Source: Candidatus Tenderia sp. (GTDB lineage: Bacteria > Pseudomonadota > Gammaproteobacteria > Tenderiales > Tenderiaceae). From it: 10,810 bases of DNA. The stretch lies in the NCBI GenBank assembly GCA_030148045.1, contig JASBUE010000147.1, forward strand, positions 1-10,810. The letters run 5' to 3'. Positions within the stretch are counted from its first letter, which is position 1. The number at the start of each line of letters is the position of its first letter. The translations under genes were made by a program, and so were the position numbers. The notes beneath the pieces are model-generated. The model saw only the letters and a program-made list of their open reading frames with translations. It was not told the DNA's origin and did not search any database. Of the stretch, positions 1-5,907 are shown piece by piece.

Positions 1-238
1 GGTAGAGTAGGCCTTGGACGCCCTCCTCATCGATGTTGAGAAATTCGCCGCGGTAGACGATGTAGGGGAAGGGCAGCAGGTAGCCACGTTCGCTGTCGCT
101 GCCGCGATAATAGGGCAGCTGCAGGCCGGCGACGCCGATGCCCAGTTCCCACAGCGGCCGTTGCTGGGCCTGAGCCGGGTTGGCAAGGCCGCCGAGCGTG
201 GCCGTAACCAGGGGGATTAACAAACCTTTAATCCGCAT
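1..238 (-). CDS. MipA/OmpV family outer-membrane protein, N-terminal part (truncated by window edge)
   Basis: Reading leftward from the ATG at 238-236 gives 79 open codons that run off the window start. Residues 1-24 form a typical Sec signal peptide: MRIK, a hydrophobic stretch, then cleavage after ANPAQA. The mature part contains WELGIGVAGLQLPYYRGSD at about 30-48, then LLPFPYIVYRGEFL and EEGVQGLLY. This run matches the start of the MipA/OmpV family (scaffolding proteins for the lytic transglycosylase MltA in E. coli; outer-membrane beta barrels). Family members are around 250 residues, so about two thirds lies outside the window. No strong ribosome binding site precedes the start, but no better in-frame start is visible and the signal peptide fits this one. 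The family call is confident; the specific ligand or partner is unknown. Confidence 0.85.
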   Translation of the reverse strand, partial: MRIKGLLIPLVTATLGGLANPAQAQQRPLWELGIGVAGLQLPYYRGSDSERGYLLPFPYIVYRGEFLNIDEEGVQGLLY

Positions 239-305
239 TGAATCGCCCGGCGCCGTAGAGGATGCGCGGCAGGCGCGTAATCATGTGATTGTTAAACACT
301 GTCGT

Positions 306-421
306 TCATTCAATCTTCGGCATAGAGGCTGTGACGCAGGCCTCGTAATTGAGGCGGTGGTGGCGATGAAGGCATCGAAATGTTCGTTTTTTACATGAAC
401 ATGGACCAGGGTTGCGTGCAT
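306..421 (-). pseudogene. Remnant of an antibiotic biosynthesis monooxygenase (ABM, LsrG/YgiN-like) gene
   Basis: The ATG at 421-419 follows a strong Shine-Dalgarno (GGGAGGAG, about 6 nt away). It begins MHATLVHVHVKNEHFDAFIA, the usual first strand and helix of the ABM fold. After ATC GCC the frame breaks. Removing two bases near 357-358 (or adding one) brings in ATRLNYEACV, the expected continuation (family members read like ATRLNHEASV). Beyond that the restored frame meets TGA at 308-306, and nothing resembling the remaining 60-70 residues of the family is present. The unshifted frame ends at 281 after 46 codons. I therefore read it as a frameshifted, 3'-deleted relic that kept its translation start. 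The alternative, a genuine 46-residue protein, is unlikely because the family match continues in the other frame. Confidence 0.75.
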
Positions 422-519
422 GGTCGGCTCCTCCCGAACTCCCTTTTTCGTTATAGTACTGTGCCTAAACACTGAAGAACACAGGCCCCGATTGTGGCTG
501 ACCAAAGGAGGAGGAAGCA

Positions 520-864
520 ATGGTTGACTGTCTATTTTGCAAAATGGTGGCGGGTGACATTACCCCCGATACGGTCTTTGAGGACGATGACGTGCTGGCC
601 TTTCGCGATATCAATCCCCAGGCGCCCACCCACGTGTTGGTGGTGCCCAAGCGCCATATCTCCACGATCAACGACCTGAGCCCGGATGATGCCGCGCTGG
701 TCGGCAAACTCTATCTTGCGGCGCAGCAGGTAGCAGCCCAGGACGGCATCGCCGAGGAGGGCTATCGCACGGTGATGAACTGCAACGTCGGTGCCGGGCA
801 GAGCGTGTTCCATATCCATCTGCATGTCCTGGGCGGCAGGCCCATGCACTGGCCACCCGGCTGA
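520..864 (+). CDS. hinT: HIT-family purine nucleoside phosphoramidase HinT
   Basis: This 114-residue protein has the usual length and layout of bacterial HinT, an enzyme that hydrolyses AMP-linked phosphoramidates such as lysyl-adenylate in the cytoplasm. C4-x-x-C7 sits at the N terminus (a pair that binds zinc in some HIT proteins), followed by AFRDINPQAPTHVLVVPKRH at 27-46. The histidine triad is H98-I-H100-L-H102-V-L in SVFHIHLHVLGGRP; H100 is expected to be the nucleophile. The tail HWPPG is typical of gammaproteobacterial HinT. The start is fixed by a very strong Shine-Dalgarno (AAAGGAGGAGG, 504-514) just before the ATG. It is divergent from the ABM relic and appears to be monocistronic. 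Confidence 0.95.
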   Translation: MVDCLFCKMVAGDITPDTVFEDDDVLAFRDINPQAPTHVLVVPKRHISTINDLSPDDAALVGKLYLAAQQVAAQDGIAEEGYRTVMNCNVGAGQSVFHIHLHVLGGRPMHWPPG

Positions 865-868
865 TCCC

Positions 869-897
869 GGCTGAAAAAATCCATAATGGATTTAGCC
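869..897 (+). terminator. Weak hairpin downstream of hinT
   Basis: AAATCCAT at 877-884 and ATGGATTT at 886-893 are complementary, enclosed by GGCT (869-872) and AGCC (894-897) with a GAA bulge. It starts 5 nt after the hinT stop codon. No T-run follows on the plus strand, so it is a poor intrinsic terminator. It could stabilise the 3' end of the hinT message instead. Confidence 0.3.
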
Positions 898-981
898 CGT
901 TAAGAAAAATTCCGAAAAACTGCCCAGTGTCGCCTTAAAAATCGCCGCCGGGCGACGATAAGAGCAACATACCAAGGAGTT

Positions 982-1093
982 CATAAGTTGTCCGACACGC
1001 CTGTGCGGGACCCGCTGTGAATACATCCCTGTACGCTCGACGGCCGCATCCATGCGGCCGACGGTCCCGCACAGGCGTGTCGGGCAACTTATG
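982..1093. repeat. 112-bp palindromic intergenic element (MITE/REP-like)
   Basis: The arms at 982-1012 and 1063-1093 are 31 bp each and complementary at 30 of 31 positions; the exception is a T/C change that still allows G-U pairing in RNA. The arms start with CATAAGTTG and end with CGGGACC. The 50-bp centre holds a second palindrome, CGGCCGCAT-CC-ATGCGGCCG (1041-1060), so the unit can fold as a long stem with an inner hairpin. GGAGT occurs just outside both ends (976-980 and 1097-1101), offset by 1 and 3 nt, and could be a target duplication. There is no convincing coding potential. The centre resembles intergenic repeats I recall from several gammaproteobacterial genomes, but copy number cannot be judged from one window. 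It ends 51 bp before the HDOD gene. Confidence 0.7.
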
Positions 1094-1144
1094 TTCGGAG
1101 TAGTAATTTGAATAACCATAACAGTATCTGGGGGTGTTCTGGCC

Positions 1145-2002
1145 GTGGCAGACGATGTTTCTGAATATGAAGTGCTTCTTGGGCTGGTTGAGCGGGTAAA
1201 GCTACCCGCGCAACCGAAAGTGTTGCTGGCCATCAGCGACGAGATGAAGAAAGAACATCCCAGCTTCGAGCGCATCGCCGGCTTGATCGAGCAGGACCCG
1301 GCCCTGGCGGCCAAGGTGTTGAAGGTGGTCAATTCGCCTTTTTACCGTACTTCGGACCATGCCTTGCCCTCTATGATCCAGGCGCTTTCCATTCTCGGCC
1401 TGCGTAATTTCTACTGCGTCGTGTTGACCTCGTGTCTGAGGAATGTTGTCGGGGTGACGGAGGCCACCATCAATTTGTGGAATCACACCCTGGTGGTGGC
1501 CAAGACCTGTGAAATGATCGCCCGTACCACCCGGACGGCTTCGCCGGAGGCCGCCTACCTGGCCGGGCTGTTCCATGACAGTTCGATTCCCATGTTGCTG
1601 GAAAAGGAGCCGCGCTTTGAACAATCAATGCGAATGGTGGTGTCGCTCGGCGGCGATGTCGAGGCCTTCGAACAGAAAAACTTCAACACCAGTCATGCCG
1701 TAGTGAGTTATCTGCTGGCCCGCTCCTGGCAGTTGCCGGAGGTGGTCTGCGACGCCATTCAGCAGCACCACAACAGTGATCTGGCAGTATTCCCCAGTGA
1801 TCGGTCGCGGCGCCTGGGGGCGGCGCTGATGCTGGCCGATCACCTGGCGCGGCCAAGCACATTGCCGGACGCTGAACGGCGCCAGGCTGATGATTTCTGG
1901 CACCACGTCGAGGCGGACGTATTGTATGAACTCGGGCTACGGAAGAGCGAGGTGGAGGAGTTCAGCTCCTTTGCCCGTGAGTGTGCCGTAAAGGCTTCGT
2001 AA
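1145..2002 (+). CDS. HDOD domain signal-transduction protein
   Basis: The 285-residue protein is made almost entirely of one HDOD domain, a relative of the HD phosphohydrolase fold found in bacterial signalling proteins and usually thought non-enzymatic. Family marks are LIEQDPALAAKVLKVVNSPFY (48-67), ALSILGLRNF (80-89), H114 in LWNHTLVVAK, LAGLFHDSSIPML (139-151, with H144-D145), H184 in TSHAVVSYLLARSW and QQHH at 206-209. No receiver, PAS, GGDEF or EAL domain is attached, so it probably acts through protein contacts. The start is GTG at 1145; in-frame upstream sequence reaches a TGA at 1109 with no standard start, and GGGGGTG (1130-1136) is a plausible ribosome binding site. The inverted-repeat element lies directly upstream. 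Its pathway is not identifiable here. Confidence 0.88.
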   Translation: MADDVSEYEVLLGLVERVKLPAQPKVLLAISDEMKKEHPSFERIAGLIEQDPALAAKVLKVVNSPFYRTSDHALPSMIQALSILGLRNFYCVVLTSCLRNVVGVTEATINLWNHTLVVAKTCEMIARTTRTASPEAAYLAGLFHDSSIPMLLEKEPRFEQSMRMVVSLGGDVEAFEQKNFNTSHAVVSYLLARSWQLPEVVCDAIQQHHNSDLAVFPSDRSRRLGAALMLADHLARPSTLPDAERRQADDFWHHVEADVLYELGLRKSEVEEFSSFARECAVKAS

Positions 2003-2013
2003 ACAGTGGCAAA

Positions 2014-2033
2014 CAAGACGGAGCCCCGTCTTG
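2014..2033 (-). terminator. Intrinsic terminator between convergent genes
   Basis: An 8-bp perfect stem, CAAGACGG/CCGTCTTG, has a 4-nt loop. On the minus strand it is followed by TTTG, which fits termination of the three-gene envelope cluster whose last stop codon is at 2059. It also lies 11 nt past the HDOD stop codon and could block transcription from the left, although no T-run follows on the plus strand. Confidence 0.6.
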
Positions 2034-2058
2034 GTGTATTGGATCGATTGCAAGCCGT

Positions 2059-2199
2059 TTAGGAGTTCGATCCGTTATTCTTGTCGTCTTTGTCGCCCTT
2101 GTCACTCTTATAGATCTGAAAGATCAGCAGGATCATCAGGGCGACCACAACGATGGAGACGCCGATCACCATGTTGGTGATAAATTGTTCATTCAACAT
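2059..2199 (-). CDS. Small single-pass membrane protein (46 residues)
   Basis: The sequence starts MLNEQFITNM, runs through a continuous hydrophobic helix at about residues 10-29 (VIGVSIVVVALMILLIFQIY) and ends in a highly charged tail, KSDKGDKDDKNNGSNS. The ATG at 2199 is chosen because GGGAGG lies 7 nt upstream; a longer reading from 2241 lacks such a site. Topology is most simply N-out/C-in with the charged tail in the cytoplasm, as judged from the lysines after the helix. It is the third gene of the minus-strand cluster, 58 nt after the DUF3187 gene and just before a terminator hairpin. I do not recognise a family. It may be a small subunit or regulator of the envelope proteins upstream, but that is inference from position only. 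Confidence 0.7.
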   Translation of the reverse strand: MLNEQFITNMVIGVSIVVVALMILLIFQIYKSDKGDKDDKNNGSNS

Positions 2200-2257
2200 C
2201 GATTTTCCTCCCAAAAAATAAAGTGCTGTCGCGGCTAGCATACCACCATACTGCGGA

Positions 2258-3253
2258 TTAGTGATAGCCGTTCTTCAATACCAGATTGATGAGAAAATCA
2301 GGGGTGGTATCGGTGAGCAGGTTTTCGCCGATACCGATATCCACGCGACTATCTTCGTTAATGTAGACCGAACCACCTATGGTGAGCTGCAGCGTGTGGT
2401 TGCCCAGTTGATCCAGCTGGCTGTCGTAGATACGGGTATGCATGTCCAGCTGGGCCTTCAGATCGATCACCCGGCTGTTGTTCCAGATCAGCCCGGCGCT
2501 GGCGAATCCCGCCATATCCTTTTGCATGTCGCGCAGCACGTCGCCCTTGCCCAGCCACAACAGGCCGCCGTTGACGAAGCTGGTGAGTTCCAGTGAGGTC
2601 AGCCAGCGTCTTTTAATGTGCGCCAGCGAAACGGAGACATCGGTGGCGCCGCTGCCGCGCAGATTACGGGTATCCCCGGTGGGCAGTTTGACGCCAATAT
2701 TCAAGCTCAGCGCGCCGTCCGGCACCTTGTCGAGCTGCCGGGCGGCATAGAGGCGAATGTCGCCAATACCCTGGGTGGGGGCGTCGAGATCCACCCGCAC
2801 CTTATCATCGACGGAATAGCGGTAGCGTAGCGTGTTGCTGGTGGTCTTGGTCCGCTCGGCGTTGCTCAGGCCGAAGGTGTCGTGCCAATCCTCGATGAAG
2901 TTATCCATGAAGCCGTTGCTGTGGGCGATGAACGGCACTTCGACGCCGATTTCGGTACGCTGATCCACGCCATGGCGCAGGGTGAGGGCCAGGCGGTAGG
3001 TCTCGCCGTCGAGGACGATGGCCTCAGTGCCCGCCGAGGCGAGAATGGAGTTGTTGGCCATGTCCAGGGAAACGGCGCTGGCGTATTCGCCCGCCGGGAT
3101 CAAGGCGGCATTTTCCGTCACCGGCAGCCCGTAGATGTGGATGAAGGGGTTGAGATTCTTGATCGAGAAGGGCTGCGGCGTGGCGGCCTGAGCGTTCACG
3201 AGCGCAGCGAGGGCGCCACAGGCGGTGGATAACAGGCGTATCGCTGGCGGCAT
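2258..3253 (-). CDS. DUF3187 family exported protein
   Basis: This 331-residue protein has a Sec signal peptide (about 1-23, ending NAQA) and then the DUF3187 signature region PFSIKNLNPFIHIYGLP. The mature part alternates short amphipathic strands, for example LALTLRHGVDQRTEIGVEVP, ALSLNIGVKLPTGD, VDIGIGENLL and the last strand DFLINLVLKNGYH. This pattern is what an outer-membrane beta barrel would show, so an outer-membrane location is likely but not proven. The start is supported by TAGGAGGG 7 nt upstream of the ATG; that site overlaps the stop codon of the DUF3943 gene, only 12 nt away, so the two are very probably translated from one message. Function is unknown for the family. Confidence 0.85.
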   Translation of the reverse strand: MPPAIRLLSTACGALAALVNAQAATPQPFSIKNLNPFIHIYGLPVTENAALIPAGEYASAVSLDMANNSILASAGTEAIVLDGETYRLALTLRHGVDQRTEIGVEVPFIAHSNGFMDNFIEDWHDTFGLSNAERTKTTSNTLRYRYSVDDKVRVDLDAPTQGIGDIRLYAARQLDKVPDGALSLNIGVKLPTGDTRNLRGSGATDVSVSLAHIKRRWLTSLELTSFVNGGLLWLGKGDVLRDMQKDMAGFASAGLIWNNSRVIDLKAQLDMHTRIYDSQLDQLGNHTLQLTIGGSVYINEDSRVDIGIGENLLTDTTPDFLINLVLKNGYH

Positions 3254-3265
3254 GGCGTAGCCCTC

Positions 3266-4123
3266 CTACCAGCGATAGAAGGCCTGGATGCCGCGCAGTT
3301 CCATGGAGCTGAGATCGGCGCCCCGGGCGCTCAGCAGGGGATAGAGCTCCAGACGGACCGCTTGCTCATCATCATTACCGAGCCACCGGTTCACCTTCTC
3401 ATTGAGCGCGCCGAGCGGATCGGTGAAAAACAGCCCCACCGTGTCCCGGGTTCTGGCGTAACCGCGGGCAGCAACGCCGCGTTTTATCTTTTCGCGTCCG
3501 ATCATCAAATATTCCCCGACTATGGCACCGCCGACCGGAGTGAAGATCATGTCCTGAACCGAAGCGGGTTCGAACAGGGCTTCGATGCCGTATTCGTAGA
3601 TGGTGGACATGATAGCGCCGTACCAGAATGAGCTCGGGCGATCAAAACCGCGATGACGGGCGCGGACGTAATAGACGGCGCCGAAATAGGGGTGGCCGAC
3701 AAAATTGATGGCCCAGTCATCTTTATCCTTGCGCAGGTTGCTGACATTGTCATCCCACTTGCGGAAGATGTTGCCCGATTTGTCCTCGTCGTCCCATTGT
3801 GACACGCTTTGCGGCATCAGATAGAGCACGCCGACCACGGCGACCTGATACAACAGGAACAGTTTGGTATCCCGCTTGATGCCGTCCCAGTCAGGCTCTG
3901 TGGGGAGCGAAAGATGGGGGAATTCGGGGTCGTAAAGGGGCTGGCCGATTGGGGCTCCCGTTTCAGAATCCCGGTTATCTGCCGCTGCTATTTGCAGGTG
4001 TTCGTCGCCAAGCCCCAGTTGCGGCCGTGGTTCGAATTCTGACGCCATCAAGGCGGTGTCCAGACACATTGCGGGTAACGGAACGAGTGCCAACAGCAAT
4101 CCCAGGATCTGTCTAACTGTCAT
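3266..4123 (-). CDS. DUF3943 family envelope protein
   Basis: The protein has 285 residues. The N-terminal 21 or so (MTVRQILGLLLALVPLPAMC) look like a signal peptide; the cysteine at 20 is not in a normal lipobox. A second hydrophobic helix lies at about 86-103. The conserved DUF3943 block follows in order: DDWAINFVGHPYFGAVYYV (135-153), SSFWYGAIMSTIYEYGIEA (164-182) and EPASVQDMIFTPVGGAIVGE (185-204). The family is uncharacterised and envelope-associated. This is the first gene of the minus-strand cluster, divergent from ald. The upstream Shine-Dalgarno is poor (GGAAAG about 13 nt before the ATG), so the exact start is less certain than the family call. The C terminus RGIQAFYRW ends 12 nt before the DUF3187 gene. 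Confidence 0.83.
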   Translation of the reverse strand: MTVRQILGLLLALVPLPAMCLDTALMASEFEPRPQLGLGDEHLQIAAADNRDSETGAPIGQPLYDPEFPHLSLPTEPDWDGIKRDTKLFLLYQVAVVGVLYLMPQSVSQWDDEDKSGNIFRKWDDNVSNLRKDKDDWAINFVGHPYFGAVYYVRARHRGFDRPSSFWYGAIMSTIYEYGIEALFEPASVQDMIFTPVGGAIVGEYLMIGREKIKRGVAARGYARTRDTVGLFFTDPLGALNEKVNRWLGNDDEQAVRLELYPLLSARGADLSSMELRGIQAFYRW

Positions 4124-4258
4124 GCGAGTTTGTAGTCTTTCCGTGGTAAATACACGCGCCGCATCGGCATAAAAGCGGTAAGGATACCGTGTTTAGGGGA
4201 TGAATGCCATGACGGACCGGCGGGGCAGTGGAGGCACTGCAGCGGCTTAAAGAAAATT

Positions 4259-4287
4259 TTTACTGGGACGGATGATCGATGTATAAA
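4259..4287 (+). promoter_or_regulatory. Sigma70-type promoter for ald
   Basis: TTTACT (4259-4264), a 17-nt spacer, and TATAAA (4282-4287) give near-consensus -35 and -10 boxes. The AT-rich patch stands out in GC-rich surroundings. Transcription would begin near 4294 and leave a leader of about 250 nt before the ald ATG. Confidence 0.6.
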
Positions 4288-4414
4288 ACTCATATTAACC
4301 CGGCAACCTAGGGCCTGTTCAGCCGCACGCGCGGGCGGGACTGGAAAATATCCCGGCCGTTTTCATGATGGCCAAGGTGCGGCCCCCACAGGAGATCGAG
4401 CAACTTCAGCTCCT

Positions 4415-4473
4415 GGCGCACCCCTCTAGCGGATCACCGAATCCTTCCACGTGGCTCGCCGAGGGGGTGCGCC
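4415..4473 (+). promoter_or_regulatory. Long stem in the ald leader, possible regulatory RNA element
   Basis: GGCGCACCCCTC (4415-4426) pairs with GAGGGGGTGCGCC (4461-4473) with one bulged G, a 12-bp GC-rich stem. The 34-nt interior can form a small hairpin, GGAT-CACCGA-ATCC, plus the self-complementary CCACGTGG. The structure sits 68 nt before the ald start and is not followed by a T-run, so it is not an intrinsic terminator as drawn. It does not match the glycine riboswitch core that precedes some amino-acid genes. A regulatory role is inference. Confidence 0.4.
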
Positions 4474-4541
4474 GGGCGTGGGGATGAAAATCGGGCCGTG
4501 ATTCGGGGTTGTATAGCGTTGTTGCAGGCGAGGAGCAGAAA

Positions 4542-5648
4542 ATGAAGATTGGTGTGCCCAAGGAAATCAAGGACCATGAATACAGGGTGGGGGTGACCCC
4601 CGCGGGCGCCAAGGCATTGATCGATGCCGGCCATGAGGTGCGGGTCGAGGCTCGCGCCGGCGATGCCATCGGCTTTCATGACGACATGTACCAGGCGGTG
4701 GGCGCCCGCATTGTGCCGGGTCCCAAAGAGGTGTATCAATGCCCCCTGGTGATCAAGGTCAAGGAGCCCCAGGCCGGCGAGTTTGCCCTGATGCATGAGG
4801 GTCAGCTCCTGTTCACTTATCTCCATTTGGCCCCCGACCCGGAGCAGACGCGCCGGCTGCTGGAACGCAAGGTGATCGGTATCGCCTATGAGACGGTGAC
4901 CGACCAGAACGGCCGCCTGCCGCTGCTGGTGCCCATGAGCGAGGTGGCGGGCCGCATCGCCGTCCAGGCTGGTGCCGCCGGCCTGCAGATGATCAACGGC
5001 GGTCGCGGTGTGCTGCTGGGTGGCGTGCCCGGTGTGCCGCGCGGCAAGGTGGTGATCATCGGCGGTGGTGTGGTCGGTACCGAGGCGGCCAAGATGGCCC
5101 TGGGCCTGGGGGCGGATGTCACCATTCTGGACAACAACCTGGCCCGCCTGCGGCAGCTGGACGACCTGTTCGGGCCGGGGTTGAAGACCCGTTTTTCCGA
5201 GGCCCACGCCCTGGAGGAGTTGCTGCTCGAGGCCGACCTGGTGGTGGGTGCCGTGCTGTTGCCCGGCCATGCCGCGCCGAAACTGGTCAGTCGTGAACTG
5301 GTGCGCAACATGCGCAAGGGGGCGGTGATCGTGGATGTGGCCATCGACCAGGGCGGTTGTGTGGAGACCTCGCGGCCCACCTCCCACTCGGACCCCATGT
5401 ACATCGAGGAGGAGGTGGTGCATTACTGCGTCACCAACATGCCCGGCGCCTGCGCCCGCACCGCCACCATGGCCCTGACCAACGCAACCCTGCCCTATGC
5501 CCTGCAGCTGGCCGGCCAGGGTGAGGCGGCGCTGCGGCAAAATCCGGGGCTGCTGGCCGGGCTCAATGTCTACAAGGGGCGGGTCACCAACCGGGCCGTG
5601 GCCGAGGATCTGGGCTACGAGTACCGGCCGGCGGCGGCGTTGCTGTGA
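4542..5648 (+). CDS. ald: Alanine dehydrogenase
   Basis: The protein has 368 residues, the normal size for Ald, which interconverts L-alanine and pyruvate plus ammonia with NAD(H) in the cytoplasm. The N-terminal motif MKIGVPKEIKDHEYRVGVTP includes R15; K74 is in VIKVKEP and H95 in TYLHLAPDP, the substrate-binding and catalytic residues of the family. The NAD-binding Rossmann loop is GGGVVG (174-179), with D197 after the second strand for NAD preference. D269 lies in VDVAIDQGG and NMPGACARTATMALTNATLPY is at 299-319. The start is ATG 4542 with GAGGAG 6 nt upstream; a TTG at 4509 is in frame but lacks the motif and a good site. It has its own promoter and a long leader. The C terminus (LGYEYRPAAALL) is family-like, so the gene is not truncated. 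Confidence 0.96.
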   Translation: MKIGVPKEIKDHEYRVGVTPAGAKALIDAGHEVRVEARAGDAIGFHDDMYQAVGARIVPGPKEVYQCPLVIKVKEPQAGEFALMHEGQLLFTYLHLAPDPEQTRRLLERKVIGIAYETVTDQNGRLPLLVPMSEVAGRIAVQAGAAGLQMINGGRGVLLGGVPGVPRGKVVIIGGGVVGTEAAKMALGLGADVTILDNNLARLRQLDDLFGPGLKTRFSEAHALEELLLEADLVVGAVLLPGHAAPKLVSRELVRNMRKGAVIVDVAIDQGGCVETSRPTSHSDPMYIEEEVVHYCVTNMPGACARTATMALTNATLPYALQLAGQGEAALRQNPGLLAGLNVYKGRVTNRAVAEDLGYEYRPAAALL

Positions 5649-5877
5649 GGTCGGCAAGGCGGGCGCCGCCGACCTGGAAGGTCTGTTCCGGATTTATAAA
5701 AACCTGGAGATGATCACCACCGGCCTGTCGGCGCGACTGAAGGCGGCCGGCCAGGACGGCACCATCGCCCGCAGCCTGGTGGAGTGGAATGTCTTTTCCG
5801 GCATGTTCCCCATGCGCGCCGAAGCGGTGGTGAAAAAGATGCGCCCCTTGTTTTCCGCCTCTTTATCGGATAAATAG
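5647..5877 (+). CDS. Coding-like open frame with no usable start; hypothetical
   Basis: From the second base of the ald stop codon to TAG at 5875-5877, frame 1 reads EVGKAGAADLEGLFRIYKNL, then EMITTGLSARLKAAGQDG, IARSLVEWNVFSGMFPMRAE and AVVKKMRPLFSASLSDK. Codon choice is strongly coding-like (GC-rich third positions) and residues form plausible amphipathic helices. Yet there is no ATG, GTG or TTG before the ATG at 5710, and that ATG lacks a spaced Shine-Dalgarno. A GTG at 5645 overlaps the ald TGA in the classic GTGA arrangement but is in the wrong frame; one base missing right after it would restore an intact 77-residue gene. So this is either a frameshifted gene, a sequencing indel, a gene with an unusual start, or the product of frameshifting at the ald stop. 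I do not recognise the family. Confidence 0.5.
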   Translation, partial: EVGKAGAADLEGLFRIYKNLEMITTGLSARLKAAGQDGTIARSLVEWNVFSGMFPMRAEAVVKKMRPLFSASLSDK

Positions 5878-5907
5878 GTCCATTGTTCTAAACCGGGCGA
5901 CAAATCT

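Larger units (their letters stand above)
4124..4541. other. Divergent intergenic region between DUF3943 gene and ald
   Basis: This 418-bp spacer has no convincing gene. Its left part holds two short perfect hairpins, CGGTA-AGGA-TACCG near 4176-4189 and GCAGTG-GAGG-CACTGC (4225-4240), which could be operator sites for either direction. A sigma70-type promoter pointing to ald follows (4259-4287), then a GC-rich leader with a long stem (4415-4473). A 40-codon frame, ATG 4365 to TGA 4485, lies in the leader (begins MMAKVRPPQEIEQLQLL). It has no Shine-Dalgarno and no family I recognise, and is not annotated as a gene. Confidence 0.6.

Noticed and set aside
4064..4123. Lipoprotein signal in the DUF3943 protein (cysteine at residue 20)
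   Set aside because: Positions before the cysteine read P-A-M, not the L-[AS]-[GA] of a lipobox; an ordinary signal peptide is simpler.
4380..4480. Glycine riboswitch upstream of ald
   Set aside because: A CACCGAA-like string appears, but the tandem aptamer cores and the flanking conserved purine-rich pairs are absent.
4365..4487. A 40-codon frame in the ald leader as a leader peptide
   Set aside because: No Shine-Dalgarno, no run of alanine or other regulatory codons, and no recognisable homology; only noted in the intergenic description.
4434..5657. A 407-codon open frame antisense to ald
   Set aside because: It mirrors the GC-rich third positions of ald, is rich in His, Gln and Gly with no domain, and ald itself is certain.
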